Assembly: GCA_035771165.1 (NCBI GenBank)
Contig: JAWNZC010000348.1
Span: 682,001 to 746,000 of the forward strand
Origin: Paragorgia papillata
Lineage: Eukaryota; Cnidaria; Anthozoa; Scleralcyonacea; Coralliidae
Length of the DNA: 64,000 nt
Direction: 5' to 3'
Part shown: positions 61,994 through 64,000 of the stretch, piece after piece
How positions within the stretch are numbered: position 1 is the first letter of the stretch
Layout: the number at the start of each line of letters is the position of its first letter
Position numbers and translations under genes: made by a program
The notes under the pieces: model-generated
What the model saw: the letters and a program-made list of their open reading frames with translations, nothing else
What the model was told of the DNA's origin: nothing
Databases searched by the model: none

Positions 61994-63095
61994 AAGTAAT
62001 ATTTTGAAGCCTTGGCTGGCCCTCTATGATCCTTTTTGTTTTATATAAAGTGGCTATGTAAATATATATATATTAAAATATAATATAACATGGCCACTTT
62101 GTAAACAAGAAAGATCACCTGCCCATATTCTGTATGTTATTCCAGCCATGAGCAGCAAGGTTTTAATTCTTTACAAAAACACGTAGTAAACATATTAAAA
62201 CAAAACACCTGGATCAGGCATTCACTTAAGATAATGATTGATCGAATGCTGAATGTGGTGCATACTTCACACTGGTATTAAAACATATTTACAATCAAGA
62301 CAGTTGTCAGCCACATCTGATCACTGTTAGACTACAAACTCAGTCTATTTTTAAATCTAACAACAACGTGCAAGAACACTTTGATCAAAAGGCAAAGCTG
62401 TCCAACTTTTTGTCCAACTCCAAAAGCAAAAGGAGCAAAGAACTTACAACATGCCTCACTCAGTCACATGGCAAACAACTCACCAGAAGTATGAATATTA
62501 TTGGAAGTAAAAAATGCAAGATTGCGATACCAAAAGAAACAAAAACAAGCTGAAACCTAGACTCAGCCTACCACAGATAGCCCAGCATGCTTGACTGTAA
62601 GGATCATCAATGCCAGCCTGCAGGGACTGTGGTGGCTACTTTTCAAATCAATCACCATTGATCACCTACAGTACTTCTAGAATTTTATGTTATGAAGTTT
62701 ATGTGTTGACTCACTTCCCTATCTTCACATTTGACTGGCAGTTACATGTAATTATCTTGAATAATTGCAGGCAGGCAGGCAGTCCTTAAACAACAAGCAG
62801 TGGAAGGGACTAATAAACAGCAAACTAATAAATAGCAATTCAAAATGGTTGACTTTTGTAATAATTGAGTAGCATGTTTAAAATGTTTTTATTGTTTTAG
62901 AAACATTAAAATTATCACAAACATTATTTTTATAACAAAGAAAATATCAAATGATAATTTACATGATGCAAGCATGCTAATTATGTCATCCAAATACAAA
63001 GACATCAAATACATGTACAGTAGTCAGAGCCAAATTGTCTTGTGGATGAATCTTTTTGTTAAAAAACACGACTGACACTTTACATTGAAATGATG
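61994..63095. other. No gene recognised
   Basis: A frame at 62368-62553 (61 codons, Lys/Ser-rich, 'KLSNFLSNSKSKRSKELTTC') has no recognisable domain. The remainder is AT-rich non-coding sequence with a TA patch at 62060-62085. Confidence 0.35.
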
Positions 63096-63099
63096 AGAG

Positions 63100-63295
63100 T
63101 GGCGTGCTGTGTAGGCAGTGTTGAAACAACAATCGAAATATAGTAAGGTTAGATATACTGCCGAAACAGAGAACGTAGGAGTCTAACGTTTTGAGTGAAG
63201 GCCCTTCGTCACGTTTCTTTCTGAGGAAGGGCCTTCGCTCGAAACGTTAGACTCCTACATTCTCTGTTTTGGCAGTATATCTAACTTTACTATAT
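63100..63295. mobile_element. Foldback MITE 'GTTAGATATACTGCCG', complete
   Basis: The left arm ('GTTAGATATACTGCCGAAAC', then 'GTAGGAGTCTAACGTTTTGA' and 'GTGAAGGCCCTT') and the right arm (its complement up to 'CAGTATATCTAAC') are about 58 bp each around a 20-bp loop. A one-armed copy is at 38830-38960. Confidence 0.82.
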
Positions 63296-63308
63296 TTTAA
63301 TTGGCACT

Positions 63309-63971
63309 TTACATTAATTTCTTCTTTGGAGCAAATATATACTTAACAAGACACCTGCTTAGGTGTTCACTCGGGCTACTCATAGCATTATGCAGCTTGG
63401 CATAGTCTATGCATGAAACAGTGCAACAGCGTGCACACATAGTTTGCCAGCCATTAGTGAAAAAGCTGGATTGCCTCTCTGATTTTGTTAGTGGACATGA
63501 GCATGAGAAAAATTGAATATTGTATTGTATTTCTTCACATTTAAGTTTTTGTGTAACAATATCACAAAATTTATTAATGAGAAAATCTGCATCATGAAAT
63601 TGTTCAAATAAACTAATTGTTTGGCTTTCATTGCATGCCAGCAAGAAATATTTCGTTTTTTGCCTTGTATAATGCTGAAAAATGCAAGATAAGCAATAAT
63701 TTGAAAGCCACAGCAAAAACCCAGTATTTTCTGAAGTGTTATCTAATATTATACTCTTAAGGACTAGTTTACTAGAAACAGACTTAGTAACCAATGTGTC
63801 TTGGTACCTTGAACTGAATACCGCGTCAACATCAGCACCACATATATTTGTAACTCGTGGCACATAATCACATGTAAATTTGTTTCCATCAATCAATGCC
63901 TCCTGGTGCATTAACATGGCATATTCTGCAACAGCACTCAGTGTCTGATCATTCCAGTAACGACATGCCAT
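63309..63971 (-). CDS. Unrecognised protein or exon, 220 codons, open towards the window edge
   Basis: Long open frame on the minus strand ending at 63309. Visible features: 'CDYVPRVTNICGADVDAVF' near the start, hydrophobic 'FLLWLSNYCLSCIF', 'LFEQFHDADFLINKFCDIV', and a Cys-rich patch 'WQTMCARCCTVSCIDYA'. The frame stays open upstream of the first Met to at least 63998, so the true start may be outside the window and this may be the last exon. The composition is not that of a repeat. I do not recognise the family; both a host gene and a transposon protein are possible. A foldback MITE begins 14 bp past the stop. Confidence 0.5.
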   Translation of the reverse strand: MACRYWNDQTLSAVAEYAMLMHQEALIDGNKFTCDYVPRVTNICGADVDAVFSSRYQDTLVTKSVSSKLVLKSIILDNTSENTGFLLWLSNYCLSCIFQHYTRQKTKYFLLACNESQTISLFEQFHDADFLINKFCDIVTQKLKCEEIQYNIQFFSCSCPLTKSERQSSFFTNGWQTMCARCCTVSCIDYAKLHNAMSSPSEHLSRCLVKYIFAPKKKLM

Positions 63972-64000
63972 AATAGTAGAAAAACAGAGAGTAATAGCAC

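Overview
This is a gene-poor, AT-rich animal nuclear window with spliced genes and very many transposable-element remains. Gene content (a ceramide synthase with a homeobox-like domain, calmodulin-like, KLHL, C-factor-like SDR) plus the repeats (hAT, Mutator-sized TSD and Polinton-like elements, 5S- and tRNA-derived SINEs, Penelope-like and RTE/CR1-like retroelements, a 2A-OTU element) fits a cnidarian, probably an anthozoan. This assignment is inference; no species marker is present.

Layout. 1-335 holds the 3' end of a Penelope-like element. 2540-22485 (+) is a complete ten-exon ceramide synthase gene (379 aa, all exon phases consistent). Its introns hold a 3.7 kb nest of inverted elements (6321-9985), a 20-bp minisatellite (about 13.9-14.3 kb), three LINE-like tails with (ATT)n ends (15.1-16.4 kb) and a degenerate partial duplicate of its own exon 8. 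24408 to about 32517 (-) is a calmodulin-like gene whose last intron contains a decayed BED-finger hAT (25889-27174) and a 2.1 kb non-autonomous hAT with a perfect 8-bp TSD (27241-29337). 33682-39762 (-) is a complete five-exon gene for an unrecognised 283-aa protein. 41049-42497 (-) encodes a two-exon SDR, and 42718-44960 (+) encodes a two-exon BTB-BACK-Kelch protein; these two are divergent with 220 bp between start codons.

46.3-53 kb is a layered transposon graveyard. An RTE-like LINE is split by a 4.65 kb head-to-head palindrome carrying broken Polinton/adintovirus-like genes, and by a CR1-like LINE tail with its own TSD. 53.2-64 kb holds a RecQ-like helicase fragment, a 5S-derived SINE, LINE reverse-transcriptase remains, a 2A-OTU element fragment, several foldback MITEs, an orphan hnRNP U-like SPRY exon and an unrecognised 220-codon frame running to the window edge.

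The host genes are unrelated housekeeping or signalling genes (sphingolipid synthesis, Ca2+ sensing, Cul3 adaptor, oxidoreductase) and do not form a pathway. The most unusual structures are the Polinton-like palindrome centred on a self-complementary satellite, the nested inverted-element cluster in ceramide synthase intron 1, the 2A-OTU fragment, and elements with 9-11 bp target duplications, including one only 79 bp long.
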